From positions 68,598,131 to 68,662,130 of the forward strand of contig CM056383.1 of NCBI GenBank assembly GCA_029718625.1: a stretch of DNA of 64,000 nt, read 5' to 3'. The notes below the pieces were generated by a model. The model saw nothing but the letters and a program-made list of their open reading frames with translations. It ran no database searches and was not told where the DNA came from. How positions within the stretch are numbered: the stretch's first letter is position 1; each line of letters begins with the position of its first letter. This DNA is from Synaphobranchus kaupii (lineage: Eukaryota > Chordata > Actinopteri > Anguilliformes > Synaphobranchidae). This document shows, piece by piece, positions 63,643-64,000 of the stretch. Made by a program: the position numbers and the translations under genes.

Positions 63643-63879
63643 CTTACTGAGATGGTCGATTAGACACTGGGAAGGGTTCAAAGACCCCCAGTACTCAGCC
63701 ATCTCCGTCCAGGGAAAGTCGTTGAGCAGGGCCACGTTGAGGTGTTTGAGCGACCCTTTCAGTCTCTTGGCCAGCACGGCGCTGTAACTCTGGTCCACAA
63801 ACAGCAGCACTCGACTGGCCCGACACCCGGCCAAGTCCGCCAACAACTCACCCACCGAATACCGCTCCTTGGAGTCAGC
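63643..63879 (-). CDS. Unidentified convergent gene, penultimate coding exon
   Basis: The minus-strand acceptor CCTCTCTCCCCCCTCAG|GCTGAC opens a 79-codon frame, ADSKERYSVGELLADLAGCR, ASRVLLFVDQSYSAVLAKRL, then KHLNVALLNDFPWTEMAEYW to CLIDHLSK, phase 0 at both ends. The hydrophobic strand VLLFVDQSYSAVLAKRL is reminiscent of the VxDxCxSG strand of caspase/legumain-fold (clan CD) proteins, with Ser where the catalytic Cys would be. This is a tentative structural analogy, not an assignment. The 5' part of the gene lies beyond the right edge. Confidence 0.78.
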
Positions 63880-64000
63880 CTGAGGGGGGAGAGAGGCCAC
63901 GGTCCTGTTTTTAATCTAAAGTAGCGCTAATAGCAGATGCTTCCTGCTTCCTACGTCTGCGCCCCTTCTACACAAAGCACAGCGTTTTAGTTTTAGTTTA

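Overview
This is a eukaryotic nuclear window, almost certainly from a ray-finned (teleost-type) fish. The evidence is a 19-exon ABC-transporter gene with GT-AG introns, many terminal-inverted-repeat MITEs, a tRNA-derived SINE and a V-SINE-like tail, a widespread fish interspersed repeat at 27.2 kb, and very dense dinucleotide, minisatellite and poly-G/poly-C repeats. I see no bacterial, phage, plasmid or CRISPR features. The species cannot be named from the sequence.

The gene I can fully support is abcb6 (ABC transporter B6, porphyrin/haem-linked), on the + strand from the ATG at 30126 to the stop at 59228-59230. I traced 19 coding exons totalling 2544 nt (847 aa plus stop). All exon phases agree, and both size and exon number match vertebrate ABCB6 (human about 842 aa, 19 exons). 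Every nucleotide-binding motif is intact: Walker A, Q-loop, LSGGEKQR signature, Walker B, D-loop and H-loop. A splice-acceptor-like sequence immediately before the ATG suggests a separate 5' non-coding exon upstream, possibly ending at 29067. The 3' UTR probably runs to an AATAAA at 61371 and contains about 475 bp of alternating GT/GC repeat.

At the right edge, on the minus strand, are the last two coding exons of a second, convergent gene (63879 to 63165). Its product is not recognised. It has a VDQSYS segment that loosely resembles the active-site strand of caspase/legumain-fold proteins, and two N-glycosylation sequons near the C-terminus. The two genes are tail to tail, with probable poly(A) sites only about 0.2 kb apart.

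The left 28 kb holds no coding gene I can support. It consists of unique sequence with a few candidate conserved non-coding blocks, long GA/CT and GT tracts, a 22-bp and a 54-bp minisatellite, MITEs, a SINE and an unusual number of uninterrupted G or C runs of 13-31 bases.

The most unusual structure is inside abcb6. Six introns carry minisatellites, and in introns 7 and 10 the repeat unit includes the 3' end of the preceding exon and its 5' splice site, so the splice donor itself has been tandemly copied into the intron. Another minisatellite (intron 1) grew inside a MITE. Three hAT-type MITEs (22.9, 27.9 and 28.4 kb) have recognisable 8-bp target duplications.
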